The notes beneath the pieces are model-generated. The model did not search any database and was not told the DNA's origin. It was given only the letters and a program-made list of their open reading frames with translations. The position numbers and the translations under genes were made by a program. Of a stretch of DNA of 64,000 nt, positions 36,251 through 48,400 are shown piece by piece. Each line of letters opens with the position of its first letter. The stretch's first letter is position 1. Source of the stretch: Anseranas semipalmata (lineage: Eukaryota > Chordata > Aves > Anseriformes > Anseranatidae); assembly GCA_013399115.1 (NCBI GenBank), contig VXAA01004026.1, positions 628,211 to 692,210 on the forward strand, written 5' to 3'.

Positions 36251-38166
36251 CCTGGCTACTGCCTAAAGTCAGGGGAGAAGAGTAGGGCACGCTGAGGAAG
36301 TCTGGTCCTTCCCAGTGTCTGCGGGTGAGTTCTGCACACTAGGCACAGCTGCTCTCCTCTGTGTGCTCAGGCCACCACCAGGGTAGCAGTTTCACCATAA
36401 ACATTGCACTTGTGACTGTGCTTGCCTCTTTGCCAATGTCTCTGGCAAGTTTGCAGTTTACTGTGATTGCTCTCAGCATGACCCTCATTAAGCATCAGTT
36501 GCAGCCTTTACCTTTTGCCCCAAAGTCTCCTCTGTTGCCTCTCCTTCCTCAACCTAGCCAGAAGTGGGCCTCCCAGGCTGAACCTCTTGCTCCCGTGCAT
36601 GAGGCTGGCTAGCTGTCAGTTGTGTTACTGACACAAGTCAGTAACAGAGCAAAGTCCTGTGGTAAAGAGGGTCCGGATCCACCAGTCTCTCCAGAATTCC
36701 CATGACTTCGAGTCCCTTTTGGGACAGTCACACAGAGAGAATGCAGTGACTGCAATGCTGTGAGATAACCCAGGAATAGTACATAGCTAAATCTTTGACA
36801 GAGAGCTCTATATAGTTTTGATTCGTGGTTGGCATCATACCAGGACATGCCTAGTTTGGCCATGATGGAGCATGACTGGAAGATAACGGCTGGTCTCAAA
36901 TGTCCCTTCCACGTGCAAGGGAAGTGAAACAACCAAAGGTTTTCAGCCTAGTCAACACTCAGACCAAGCTACAGAGAAGGAGAAATATCAATGAAGACCA
37001 TTGGTCTTCAAGGTACAGGTCTCTTCAGGATCCGTACTGTAGTAGGGCCCTATAGGACATCATGGCAGAGGAGTGGCAATAGAGCTATCTCCAGCAGTAT
37101 TACCATCAGCTGCGGATCCAGCCCTGACGGGAATCTGTTTTCCTACCTGTGCATGAAAGGAAGCTGAGCTGGCAGATGGTCCGTGAAGTGTTTGGCCTGA
37201 GGAAGTCCCTGTGAGCTCCAGGCCTGGAGAGAGGTGAAGGGAGCATGTCCCACAAGCTTCTTCCTTCTAGTCTGCTCACTGAGAGGGCTTGTGAGGGGTG
37301 AGAACAGCACAGGACCATTGAGGGAGTCCTTTCTTTCAGTTTGCTTGAAGAGCAACTTCAAGGGTAAATGGGCATTTTAAATAGCTTTTTCAACCTATTA
37401 ATATGTGTTTTGGAATTTGAAGTACTTCTGTCTGCAGACCATTGTATATGGGAGAGGATCAGCTGTGCATGGTTGAGAATGGGCAGTGGGTCTGTTCATA
37501 ATGGCTTCCATAAGAGGATCAGCGATGGGATAATCCTCTGGAGCACATCTAGTGGAGTCTTGTCCAGTTCAGTCTCTTTATCATGCTCAAAAACACAGGA
37601 CTAGAAAACATATTACACAGTTTTGTTCATGGGGGAGTTTATGTGCACTTGCATTGATGACAAAGTGAGGAAAATGCTGTTATGTGTCTCCTTCTTCTCT
37701 CTGCTGTCCAACAAAGTCCCCAGGAAGATCCATCCGGCTTCCCCTCTGCCATGCTACAAATGGGGTGATGCAGCTCTTGGGTGGTGTGCCTGCTTTGCCT
37801 GTCCTTCTCAGAAAGAAAACTGAATTGGTGTGAAATATATTTAACATATGTTTTAGGCCACAGCTGTTCATTTCTACAACCAGGTGTCTTCAGTTGGCTT
37901 CTTACTTTCTTTCATGCTGGAATTTGCCTACTGTCCCAAGGTAATCAAGGCAGGAATGAGTGGATTTGGCTCCTCTGAGGACTGTGCCTGCAGAAGGTGC
38001 AGTGTGTGTTGGTGTTGCTTCCTTTTTTTTTTTTTCCTCTTGGCTTGTCTTCACAGGGTTTCTTTTCCCTTGATTCCTTTCTATTTTTGCATTAGATCAG
38101 CTAGACACATGACACCTAAGACTTCACTCACTCTGTGCCCTCCTGCCCTGCAGCCCTCCCCCCCAG

Positions 38167-38209
38167 TTCTGGCCAAGATATACGGACAGAGATTTCCTCT
38201 CACCCAAGG
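38167..38209 (+). other. candidate internal exon, 43 bp
   Basis: It follows the acceptor GCAGCCCTCCCCCCCAG and ends at the donor CAAGG|GTAATG. When joined to 38,474-38,594 the frame reading SGQDIRTEISSHPR stays open into the next segment. This is splice-motif evidence only. Confidence 0.2.
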
Positions 38210-38473
38210 GTAATGAGTCACAAAGTCTGGATGATTAGAATGAAGGGTTAGGGTTTCACCTGCTTTTTGGGAGATCATTTTCAGATACCATTCCTAATCC
38301 TATGCTCACTGCAGATGCAGTCTACCACAAGACCTGCAGAAGTGAGTCCTCTCTGGAGACTGCAGTGCTACTCATCACTTTCTGGAAGCTGCTTCTGCAC
38401 CACATTTATCCCTAAAGGGCTGGAAATGACACTTGACACAGAAACCTGTTCAATTTTTTTTTCTTCCCCCCAG

Positions 38474-38594
38474 GTTTTGATAAAGTTTAACCACAGAGAT
38501 AGACCAGGTTTCTATCTGAGGCACCAAAAGGGCAGTCGTACTGCTCAGCAGGCAGGCTCTCTGACACTGTTGTGGGGTTTATCTATAACACAGG
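38474..38594 (+). other. candidate internal exon, 121 bp
   Basis: The acceptor (a long T-tract, then CTTCCCCCCAG) and the donor (ACAGG|GTATGT) are both strong. Only one of three frames is open across the exon. It is phase 0 at the start and reads VLIKFNHRDRPGFYLRHQKG and onwards; the peptide is not recognised. A smaller segment with equally good signals (38,167-38,209) lies 264 bases upstream, and its last complete codon joins in phase. The pair could form part of a plus-strand transcript to the right of the CpG island. Confidence 0.25.
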
Positions 38595-40493
38595 GTATGT
38601 AGATGCACGTGGGCTAGCTGTAAATGGGTTCAGCTGGCTGTGCGGCCACAGAGCACAGCAAAGAACAACAGCTCCCCATCCTTCCAGGCTGAGATGCTCC
38701 GTGCTGTTGCAGCATTAATGTGCGCAGTAACTGAGTTGGTTGTGATCTTGAGATCCTAGCCTGGCCATTGCTGCTTACTTGTTCTGTCCTTCACTTCAAT
38801 AGGGAGTGCTGAGTTAGCACAAAGCAAAGATTATGAGATTTGGTACAATGTTATTCTGTGGAACAGTATCTGGCCGCACAGGTCTCTGCTCTTGTGGATG
38901 TCTTTCTGCAATGGCAGCAGTGTGTGTTGTAAGCTTCAGGTCGCCCCAGTTCACCACCTATTTAGCTGTCAGACCTGGGACCTGCAATATTGGGTCTGAT
39001 GTTCTTGGGAATTGGAATTCATTATTACACCCAGATACTTAGCTGATATTTACAGAAGGCTGGATGAGTTTACGATCAATATGAAATTCACATAACTACA
39101 GGGGTGAGGAAAAGAATAAGCAAATGATGCAATCTACTAACCGCAGACCAAGGAAGAATTTACACTTCCACAAGTGCATTCAGGCTTCGTAGTAGAGCAA
39201 TTCCTCTGCAGCCTCCGATATTGCCCATTGCTAGAGACAGGGCTCAGTGGAGTAATTACCTCAGTCATGACAGATACTCCAATGCCATCAGTTTAAATCC
39301 TTTTCATGGTGCTGAATTACAGCTTGACAGCAGAGATCTCATGACACACTCCTGCTTCTGATTTCCCACCTGCCTCGTGACAACTGTATTGCTTGGTTAC
39401 ATGAACAAAACATCTCTGCCTAACAGGAAGACAAAATGACAATAAACTTATTTTTATGAATTCTTTGAACTCTTTCCCATCTGTCATTTGCTTTCTATAT
39501 TTTTTTCATTTCTCCTTTTTGCAGGATTTTACATTTATGAGGACTGAATCTCTTCATTCCCTGCAACTTCCCACTGTTCTGATGCGATCACTTTCCAGTT
39601 TGCAATTTCTTCATGTGTGCAGCTGGATGTTAGGATGCAGTGTCACCATTAGCATTTTACTAGGTTACTATTTACACTGGTGAAACACCTCCCAGCCCCC
39701 AAAATATGTTTAAAGTAGTTGTCAAAGGTATGGAGGGATGCTTGCTTATTTTAGTTTTGTTGACAAAAAAGGAAAAAATCTGGGAAATTTCCAGCTCACA
39801 AACTGGATTCTTACCGTCTAGTAATAGGAATGCATGAAGAATGATTTTTTTTATTATTTTTTTTACTTACCATGGTGAGACAAAACACCTGGGGCCTGAG
39901 CACCTGGAGTTAGGATATGAAGGATATACCATACTGTTCTGAAGAATGTGGATACTGAAAACACTTTATATTCTGACACTGAAGTCATAGGTTAATGTAA
40001 ATATTTTATCATATAGCCAATGCATGCTATTTCCCCATGGCATACTGTAGCCCCATGTCAACTGGTTGTCACTGAAGAAGTTGTACAAGTCACTTTCTGT
40101 CTGTGTCTGTCTTTCAGTGTATAGAAAGCACAGATTATGAGTTTAGATTCAGGCTTACCATTTGAACAGCTAAGGTTAGGTAAGATGAATTGTGCCCTCA
40201 AATTAGTCAAATGTCAGAAAAGGTATCAAATGCTCTTTCCTTTCTTCCTCCACAGAATTACTGAAAGCTAGATAGCGATTCTTGCAGAATTATTTGGTAT
40301 AACAAATGCTCATACTTAAAAGCAAAGTGCTATAATTAGTCAGTGATGATAGCTTACATTATAGTTTAATTTGCAAATAAACTCTTATCCTGTTTCTGAG
40401 ACCCTTAAGCCAATTTTTCCACAGCTGGAGGATTTTTGTCAGCCAGATCACAACAGGCAACTGGAGGGACACACTGATGGCTCCTCGCAAGGA

Positions 40494-40985
40494 TTTTTTT
40501 TTTGTTGTTAGCTTTATTCCTCTTCATTGCACATGAAACCTTTATTAAGTGTTTGTGCAGTACCAGAGAGATGTAAGGGATGCTCCAGCCAAGTAAAAGG
40601 CATTGAGAGTGCCCCAGGTAGGATTAAAGCATGTCGGGACTAAAGAACGAGGAGAAGGAGAAAGTATAGGATCACAGGTCTTCACCACGTACCAAATTGT
40701 CATTTTCACCCTTTTCAGAGTCGCTTTTTTTTTTTCCTGAAGGATCCAGGACAAGCTATAAGGCTTACCAAGCAAGCTAGGGCTCCCCAAAAGACCATTT
40801 GTGTCTGCTGCGTGGAGGCAGGGAGGGGCTGGGATTTGTGTGTAGGTGCTGGCGTGGGCACCCCAGACCCCACGGCTCGTGGGCATTGGCTCTGCCTGAG
40901 TAGCTCTGGAGGAGCTCAGAGCCAGCGTCTGAGAAGCACTAGGACAGTTCAGCTGTGAATAAACCAACAGTAAGAGGTTTTCCAC
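40494..40985 (-). other. transcript-like 3' end with poly(A) signals and A-run, possible retrocopy
   Basis: Read on the minus strand, a frame of 146 codons begins at an ATG (40,985) and ends at a TAA (40,547-40,545) that overlaps one AATAAA signal. A second AATAAA (complement of 40,513-40,518) lies 23 bases further on. Nine bases after it comes a pure run of ten A (complement of 40,494-40,503). This is the order expected of a reverse-transcribed mRNA end. The peptide has no domain I recognise. Processed retrocopies are scarce in birds because CR1 does not readily copy poly(A) RNA, so an ordinary 3' end beside a chance A-run is the main alternative. Confidence 0.25.
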
Positions 40986-42516
40986 GATTCCCTTTGGTTA
41001 TCACTGAGGCTTCAAGGGAGTGAATGATATAAAAATAGGAGACAGAACACTACTCTGGAGCATCTGCTCTTAGTCTCTTTGCATTTCTGAGTCCAGGCCC
41101 ATGTTCTCTGCACAGAAGCCAGAAAAGAATAATTCTAAATATATTGCTAAAAACAACACTCGCCCTCAATACTAATAGGTTAGGAGGTGCCCAGAGAGGA
41201 GGGTGTTCCCAAACTCATAACACCAGGCCCATGGTGGTCTGCTTTCTTTTTGTCTTACTGCTAAGCAAAATGCAGGATGCATAAATAGCAGCACTGAATA
41301 TAGACTGCAGGAGATTATTTTAGCACAGTATGAAGACATGATGCCAGTAAACCTGTAATTTGAATATATATTTTTGTTGCGAGATCTGGTGTTCTGTTTT
41401 ACACGTGCGTGCACACATATATAACAAGAGCAATGAGGCTGGCAGTGCTGGCCATCTCAGAAGAACTGCAGAATTCTGAAGGTGACAAAATGCTGCATTC
41501 AGCTGAGAAATTAATTTAAGCAAAATGCTTGGAGAAAATAGATTTTTATCTATAGAAAAGGGGAAATTGAGGGCACGTGGAACTTCACTAATGTATGCCC
41601 TGTTTTGGAGAAACCAGAAGTTCTAAGCCACAAATGTATTTGAGCTTAAACCAGTTGAGCAATTAAACTTGTTGAGCTAGCATAATTGCAGGAAGAATAA
41701 TCCGTAATATTTAATATTATGTTTCTAGAAACTGAAATGGGCACTAACAGAATATAAGGGACTCCTATACCAAAGAAGTAGTCACAATAATTCATGTATG
41801 GAGTGAAGTAACAGGGCAACAAGAAAAGCTATTCCAAGTGGCTTGGCCAGAGTTTGCCAGAGCACAGCGCTGCAGTGCCCCCCATTCTCTGCGGCCTGGT
41901 CACTTCCCCAGCTCTTGTGTCCCTTCCAGTCACGATGAGACTGACAACAAATTTAATGAGATTATTTTCCCTTGGTGTTTTGCAGGTTCTTCCTGTCCCT
42001 TCTTGTTTTTCACATGAATAATCATGCTTACTAACATCTTAGCCAAAAGGCCAAGACTTTGGTACAGCTATGCATGCAGTATTTCATTTGTCTGTTGTTT
42101 GCTCCTGCCTTTAGGTCATTAATAGAACAATTCAAAAAAACACAATTTAACCCATATAATACTCTACTAAATATCCTTCCTGGCACAACTAAACGTAGTG
42201 TCTCAGTGTCAGCGCACAGAGAATGAGACCAACTCTTTTCCATCTGTCTCGAAATTTCCAACTGTGATCTATGGAGAGCTGCCTGGTGGTCCCCACAGAC
42301 TCGTCTGATCACATGTTGCTGGCTCCTCATTTTTTCCAGCTGCTAGCTTCTAATAAAAGCAGGGAAAAACGGTGTTCCACAGAAATAATGAATGTGGCTG
42401 CCCCAGGGGTATTGTGTGAATGTGTACTGGAGAAAAGATGATCTCCACAAACCTGAAAGGAGGGAGACAGAGTTTGCAAGACTCTGTCTCTTTGTTAAAC
42501 TGTGATATACCATATG

Positions 42517-42535
42517 AAAAAAAAAAAAAAAAAAA
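42517..42535. repeat. poly-A tract of 19 bases
   Basis: A pure A-run with no poly(A) signal close upstream. It is treated as a simple repeat rather than a retrocopy tail. Confidence 0.9.
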
Positions 42536-43177
42536 GTTGGACAACTGAGTAGCCTTTTAAGTCCTAGTTTGATTAACCACTTCAGGGCCATTCTTTACCC
42601 TCATCTTTCCCCCTATAGTTGCAATACGCTGTTACACAGCATGTTTCTTCTAAATCTACATTCCTGGAAACTGCATATAGTGTAAGATCCTCAGCTCCTG
42701 TGTCAGGGCCATTTCTCTGCCAATGCAGGACTTTTTAATACAGTCGTACTCTTAATCTAATTACTTGTCCAGTCTAGTTTAAAATTTTCTCAGTCAATAC
42801 AGAATTCAAACAAAACTGTAGGCTGTATGAATAAGCCTAGCCAGATGGGAATTTTTTTCTGCCTGAAGACCAGGTTTGGCCTCTAAAGAACAGTCTCTGC
42901 AGTAATGAGTGTTTGGCTCCCTTGAAAATTGCAATTGTATGGAAATGTCACAAGAATACATGCATCTTTATTTAAAGAACTGTGATTTTTTTTTTTGCTC
43001 TGGGTTGCTTAAAACCACATGACTGAGGTATTTTACAATGCAGCTGTTACAGATGACTCCAGAATAACCTCCTTTACAATCAAAGGGAGGCATGGAAAGC
43101 AACAGATCTTCAGATAAGAAGAGAAAAACCAGTTGTAGCTACGCTTAGGCTTGTCACTTGCTTTTTTTTTTTTTCAG

Positions 43178-43530
43178 CAGAACACGTGGGTCAAATCCTG
43201 CCCTCGCTCCCGTGGGACCACTCTGCGGGCTGCAGAGTCAAGAGGCTCAGCCTGGCTCCGCGTGCAGCCCACTGAGGAGCTGACCCGGGGCTCAGCACCC
43301 TGCCACCCCTCTCGCCCCGCACACTGTCTGCTGTGGCCACTGCTGGGGAAGTCAGCCGGCTGCACAGGGATGCCTCAGCTCCAGTGGGCAACCTCTGCAG
43401 CCCCTGTCGGAGCTGCTCAGTCAGTGCTCTGGACCAAATTCAAGGTCCTGTTTAACGAAATTCTCCCTGCGTCTGCCTTCCTCTCCTGTTTTGTGCTTTC
43501 CTCTCTAGAATAAATCCTAATCCTGGCATG
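43178..43530 (+). other. candidate terminal exon with poly(A) signal
   Basis: A near-ideal acceptor, a run of T followed by CAG, ends at 43,177 (or CAGCAG at 43,180). The GC-rich block behind it is open in one frame until TAA at 43,511-43,513, which overlaps the poly(A) signal AATAAA at 43,509-43,514. T-rich sequence follows within about 45 bases. The encoded 110 or so residues are rich in Arg, Ser, Ala and Pro, with no recognisable domain. A last exon of a non-coding or lineage-specific transcript would look like this. The early part (AAATCCTGCCCTCGCTCCCG) resembles an old dispersed amniote repeat, so an exonised repeat is another possibility. Confidence 0.3.
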
Positions 43531-44130
43531 TCCCTAGGACCACAAGAGATTTGTTTTAGCTAAACAGAGAAGAGGCAATCAAGTACCTACTGCTGATGAA
43601 CAAATAGCTTTTATTCCGAAAGCAAACACTGTGTGAAAAAGTATCCTTCAGATGGAGGATTGCAGCGACATATCAGTGGATGTTCACACTCAGCACGGCA
43701 CTTACTGCTACCCTTTCGACAATTATCGCCTCCCAGCGTAGCCCAGTGCTGTGGCGCTGGTACGGAGCTGGCTCTCCCGTGGCAGTGGGTTACGTGCACT
43801 GCAGAATGGGCAGCATCCCTCTGGTGTGCCCTTGGAGCAGGGCTGCAGCCAGCCCCAGCCTTGTCCCAGGTGGCTCCGCAGCTCCGCTCGTCCCTCTCGC
43901 CCCAAAGCACAAGCCACGCTTCTCTCTAATTCTGGGCAGCAGATGCTTGTGATGCCAGCCTGAATGCTTACTAACAGCATGGGAAGTTCCGATGAAAGGA
44001 TGCTAGCCGCAGTCAAGGAGACTTGGGGCACCCTGCTGCAGTTATAGCTTCTCCTTGTGAAGGACTGCGTAGAGGCAGGGTACTTTCTGGAAAGGAAAGA
44101 GAGCAGCAAGGTGGATGGCCAGGCAGAGAT

Positions 44131-44350
44131 AGAATCATAGAATCATAGAATATCCCGAGTTGGAAGGGACCCATAAGGATCATCGAGTCCAACTCCTGAC
44201 ACCGCACAGGTCTACCCAAAATTTTAGACCATGTGACTAAGTGCAGAGTCCAAACACCTCTTAAATTCAGACAGGCTTGGTGCAGTGACTACTTCACTGG
44301 GGAGCCTGTTCCAGTGTGCAACCACCCTCTCAGTGAAGAACCTCTTCAGA
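44131..44350 (-). mobile_element. CR1 LINE, 3' fragment, sense on minus
   Basis: It opens with the reverse complement of the CR1 tail (AGAATCATAGAATCATAGAA). Next comes the hallmark GTTGGAAGGGACCCATAAGG and TCATCGAGTCCAACTCCTG, then the segment read on plus as GAGCCTGTTCCAGTGTGC. Similarity stops near 44,350, where the element is 5'-truncated. A 12-bp imperfect hairpin sits just beyond the break. Confidence 0.95.
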
Positions 44351-44362
44351 CAGCGAGAGGCA

Positions 44363-44391
44363 GCGTATTATGTCCTAAAGACGTAATATGC
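44363..44391 (+). repeat. hairpin with 12-bp stem at the CR1 break point
   Basis: GCGTATTATGTC (44,363-44,374) and GACGTAATATGC (44,380-44,391) pair along the full 12 positions as RNA, two of them G-U, around the loop CTAAA. It begins about 13 bases after recognisable CR1 sequence ends. Confidence 0.7.
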
Positions 44392-44659
44392 AGTCGAAAC
44401 TGCTGGGAGGGAGTGTGCTTCTGGCATATTGCACTCCTCCTCCAGAACGTCTTGGTGTGGTTGCAGCAGTAGCCAACGAGCAGCTCTGCGTGTTGTATGG
44501 CTATTTGGATTTCCCAGCGCAGTTATTTCAGGGGAGCGCTACCTAAACATTCAATATTCAGGTCATGTTTTGAAATATTCTTTTAATTCCACATTCATCA
44601 AGACTGGAGATTTTACAGTTTTGAAAATGAAAGAGTACCGTACAATAACTTGCAGACAC

Positions 44660-45450
44660 ACATAATAGCTTTATACAGGAGGTAATAGACAATTTTCAGA
44701 CTGCTGTAATGAATGTCATAGTACACACACAGGCACACAAAAAAGAGACAAAGAAAACCTATTTACTTTTAAAGGCCTGTTGGCAGCTAACATAAGATCA
44801 AAATTTAGTTTTTTTTTAAAAAACAGTACATTTTTACCAGGCAAAATTTAATGAGGCTGATTTTTAAACAACTTAGCACAATTACATTGATTGCAAGAGC
44901 AATTTGGGTAATTACATGTGGAAATGGCCATAATTAGCCAGAAATGAGCAAGAACCTTACAAATGTTCCCATGTACAAGATTTTCTTCATCTTTCTATGA
45001 CTTGTTCAATGCTTATTGCAAGCTCCTTTCTTTAAGCCATAAAAAGGTGCAGATCAAAGAGTTTGCAATATGCTCATAAATGATGTGTAATAATCCAGAT
45101 ACCTAAAGAAACCAAAACTTTTGAGACAGTTCTGAATTGTTACATATGACCTTCAAGATTTTTTGGGGAAGACTGGGCGTCCATTGTTACAGTAGCAGTG
45201 GCCGGTGGCACAAGGAGCGGCATTTCAGTATGCAAATGCGGAGGGGGAGGAATTATGCATTTTGTATTGAAGTTCTGCCTGGCATCATGTCAAAAAGTTA
45301 ATTTCAATGTGGTAAGAAGAACAAAGAACAATTTTAGGAAGGGGTTGATATTTTATTCATATTTAGATTAGGTCCTGAGAGATTATGAGAATGTTAATTG
45401 GTCTCTCTGAAGAGACAGACGTTCTCACCAACAGGAAAAATCATCTCAAG
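44660..45450. promoter_or_regulatory. candidate developmental enhancer, SOX/POU/homeodomain motif cluster
   Basis: This gene-free stretch is dense in binding-site words used in neural and embryonic enhancers. Homeodomain TAATTA sites are at 44,909-44,914 and 44,931-44,936. A SOX site CCATTGTT is at 45,181-45,188, an octamer ATGCAAAT at 45,230-45,237, an octamer-like TTATGCAT near 45,253, and paired SOX-type words ACAAAG and AACAAT at 45,321-45,332. It carries no repeat although a CR1 lies only 300 bases to the left, and it has no long open frame. Such words are short, so AT-rich DNA contains some by chance. The call is an inference from their clustering. Confidence 0.35.
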
Positions 45451-48400
45451 CAATTGGGTCTTTTTTCTTCACTTTTCTTTTTTCTCTTTTAATCTTTTCT
45501 ATGCAAAGCTAAAGAGAAACTGAAGAAAACCAGGCTGAATGGCAAGAAAATGAGCACAGGAACAGAGGACACTTTAACAACACTCAGATGATAAAGGGAA
45601 TTGTGGACAGCAAGGACAATCGTCAAAGTAGGTCCTATCTTTCTGGGTAGGAATGAGTTGGCTAGGACCTCCCATAATTGTTTATGATCTATTATAATTG
45701 TTGTTATCATTATAGATCTCTAAAGAGAGAGCAAAGTAGCTGATGGGAGTTTATGGGAAGTTTAGAGACAAAATGGTGACTCTACAGAAACTTTCCCTAT
45801 TTAAAAGCCACATTTGGTGGTTGTAAGAATCTTCTTTTCTTTTTTAAAGAAGTGGTCCTGGTGATAAAGGCTTCCCAGCAGAAAGCTCAAAATAACAGTT
45901 CGAAGTGACTATCACTATAAAACTCAATGAACAGCCAGCAGAGTTGTGTTTTTGGCAAAACTCACCAGCATGTTGATAGACGCAGTGAACTTCCTCTGTA
46001 AAATTCATCCATAGCCCAGCTGGACATGGTTCTTAAAATAAATACAACAAAGTAGATTAGCTTTAAAGCTCTAACCAAGAGGTGGCAAAAACAGAGGGGC
46101 TGTGCTGAAGCCCTGTTGTTCAGCTCTGACAGGCTGTCTCCTAGATTAATATAAATTTTCCAATATTCAGTGTTATTTCAGTTGGCTACAGTACTCTAGT
46201 TTCCTGATGTTGTTCCATCTCTGTTATCATTTCATATCTCTTTTGACTACTTTTTCCACTGAGCTCTCTTGCTTCCTTAGCATTGCTACTAAATCTGGCA
46301 CAGGAATATGGTAGATGTTCCTGGGGGCTTCTGGCTTGGCTGGGACCTGATGCTCCACCCCAGCATATCTGGCCTGACTTAGTCCTGGCAGCCTAAGGAA
46401 GAAGAGTAGCCATGTCATAGCCAAATGTGAAATACATCCTTTTGTTGTGATCACACAGGACAAACCAACCCCACATGATTTGGATTAGTAGTAAATCTGT
46501 CTGCTGTTGTAGCTTCTCATCTTGAGGTAAACAAATTACGGGCAAGGACAGAGACTATTTAGCAAGCTTTCCTCCCAGTCGGGGGACTTGCTGCTCTCCC
46601 TTCACGCCGCCAAATTTCTGCGGAAGGGCTGCAGTCAGAGCGGAGCGTTTTGCAGCGGGCTGAGGAGGATGTCTCTGCTCCGCTGGCAGCAGCTCCCCGC
46701 TCAGCCTGCCCTGCGTGGTGGGGATAGTGGGACCTGGCCTAACAGGTCTCCAAGAGGCAAACCCTTTTGCAGCCATGGCTGTGGGATGACCGCTGCTCTT
46801 TGGGGAGCTGCTGTTCAGCTCCCCCACACCATAAATTGATGTTTGGACAAGTCTATTTGCTTCATTTTCCTTTGCAGATGTGACGTGCTGGGCATTTGGG
46901 TAGGAAGAGGATGGTTTTCCTCAAAGGCTGGCTAGGGGCCTGAGCTGATGTTTCCGTGGTGCTCCCTGACCCTGAGCCTGGCCACTGCTGCTGCCAGCCA
47001 AGGCCTGGCAGATGGGTAACGTGGTGCTAGTCTTTGAGCTGGAAACGTTTATGAAAGGAATTACGTGTGGTGGGTGACAGGGCTTGATGGCCTCAGAACC
47101 TCAAACTCACCAGGCATCCCAGTCCTGTCTTGTCCTTTCCTATCCTGCTTTTTTTGCTGTAGTTAACACTACAGTTTCTGAAGAGGCAGAAAATGCAGCA
47201 TTGTTGCTAGTGAGATAGCGGTAAATACCCTTGTGAATGTCTTGGACTGGAATGATCCACAGACCAGCATAAATTTGGGCTAAATCTGGTTCTGGCTTCT
47301 GCTGTCAGAGGAATGAATTTAACTGAATTTTTCCACCTGGGCAGGATATGATACCTGATCAGGGCTGTCTGTCTTTGGATACTACCTAAATGTATAGTAT
47401 GCTGGAGTATAACGTTCTGATTTAAGTTTAAAAAGTTAATTTAAAAGACAGTGCTTGGTTTGCTGTTTCAGGGAGCAAGTGGATCAGAGCTTCAGCTGGC
47501 CCATGACTGCGTAACTCCATCAAAGAGCTATTATGGCACATAACAGCAAAGGGGCTGGCTTCAGCGCTATGATTACTTTTGGCCCATATTATCTATGCTT
47601 TGCAAATGAAGTGAGTCTGCTCATAAGGTAAACACAAGGCATGCTCCATGAAAGACTTGGGAAGCAACAATGTCTGTCAGAGAGACGCTCCAATGCAGCT
47701 CAGTTACGTGTGGAGGTGTCGATAGCTCTTTTATGGTTTGCTTTGGTTGCATGAGATGTATATTATTTTTTCTTTTGTTAAAGTGACACTGAGACTGGCC
47801 CAGCTGTTTAAAAGTCATCCTGGTGCAGTCTATGGTGATTGTTTGCACCACTTGCTTTGGCAAACTTTCATAACCTGGAGAGGTTCAACTGCAGTTAGCT
47901 TCAGTGGTGTAAAACTAATTACTTTTGTATATTCCTGTGCTGTATGCACTGGGTGCAGCTATTGTGCTGTAATATTAGATTAAAGTGAGTACATTATTAG
48001 CTTTATCAATGATTCATTACAATCTTAATGCCAACTGAAAGGACACAGAGTACCCATTTAGCAGTGTGCCTCTGGCAAACACTGCAAAACACACAGGTGC
48101 TTTTTTGGAAGTGCCTTTATGAAGGGATATAAAATACTAGAAATTTCCTGAGTTGAGTACATGTGTTTCAAGTAGATTACATCAGAAATGGAAAAAAAAA
48201 AACACAAATGTGTTTAACTTCAGACTTCAGGCAAGGTGCTCAAGATGTGACTCTGAACCATATGTTCCATGCAGCCAGGATTAATACAAATGAACTGCAG
48301 CCTGAGAGCTAGACCATTTCCCTGCATTGTAATACTGATTGACAAGTGTGCTCAGGTAAGCCTGTGTGTAGGCTGCAGCAGCTGAATGCAGCTGGGAAAT

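Noticed and set aside
35238..36932. Possible retroviral or transposase coding remnant
   Set aside because: No protease, reverse transcriptase, integrase or DDE motif could be recognised in any frame.
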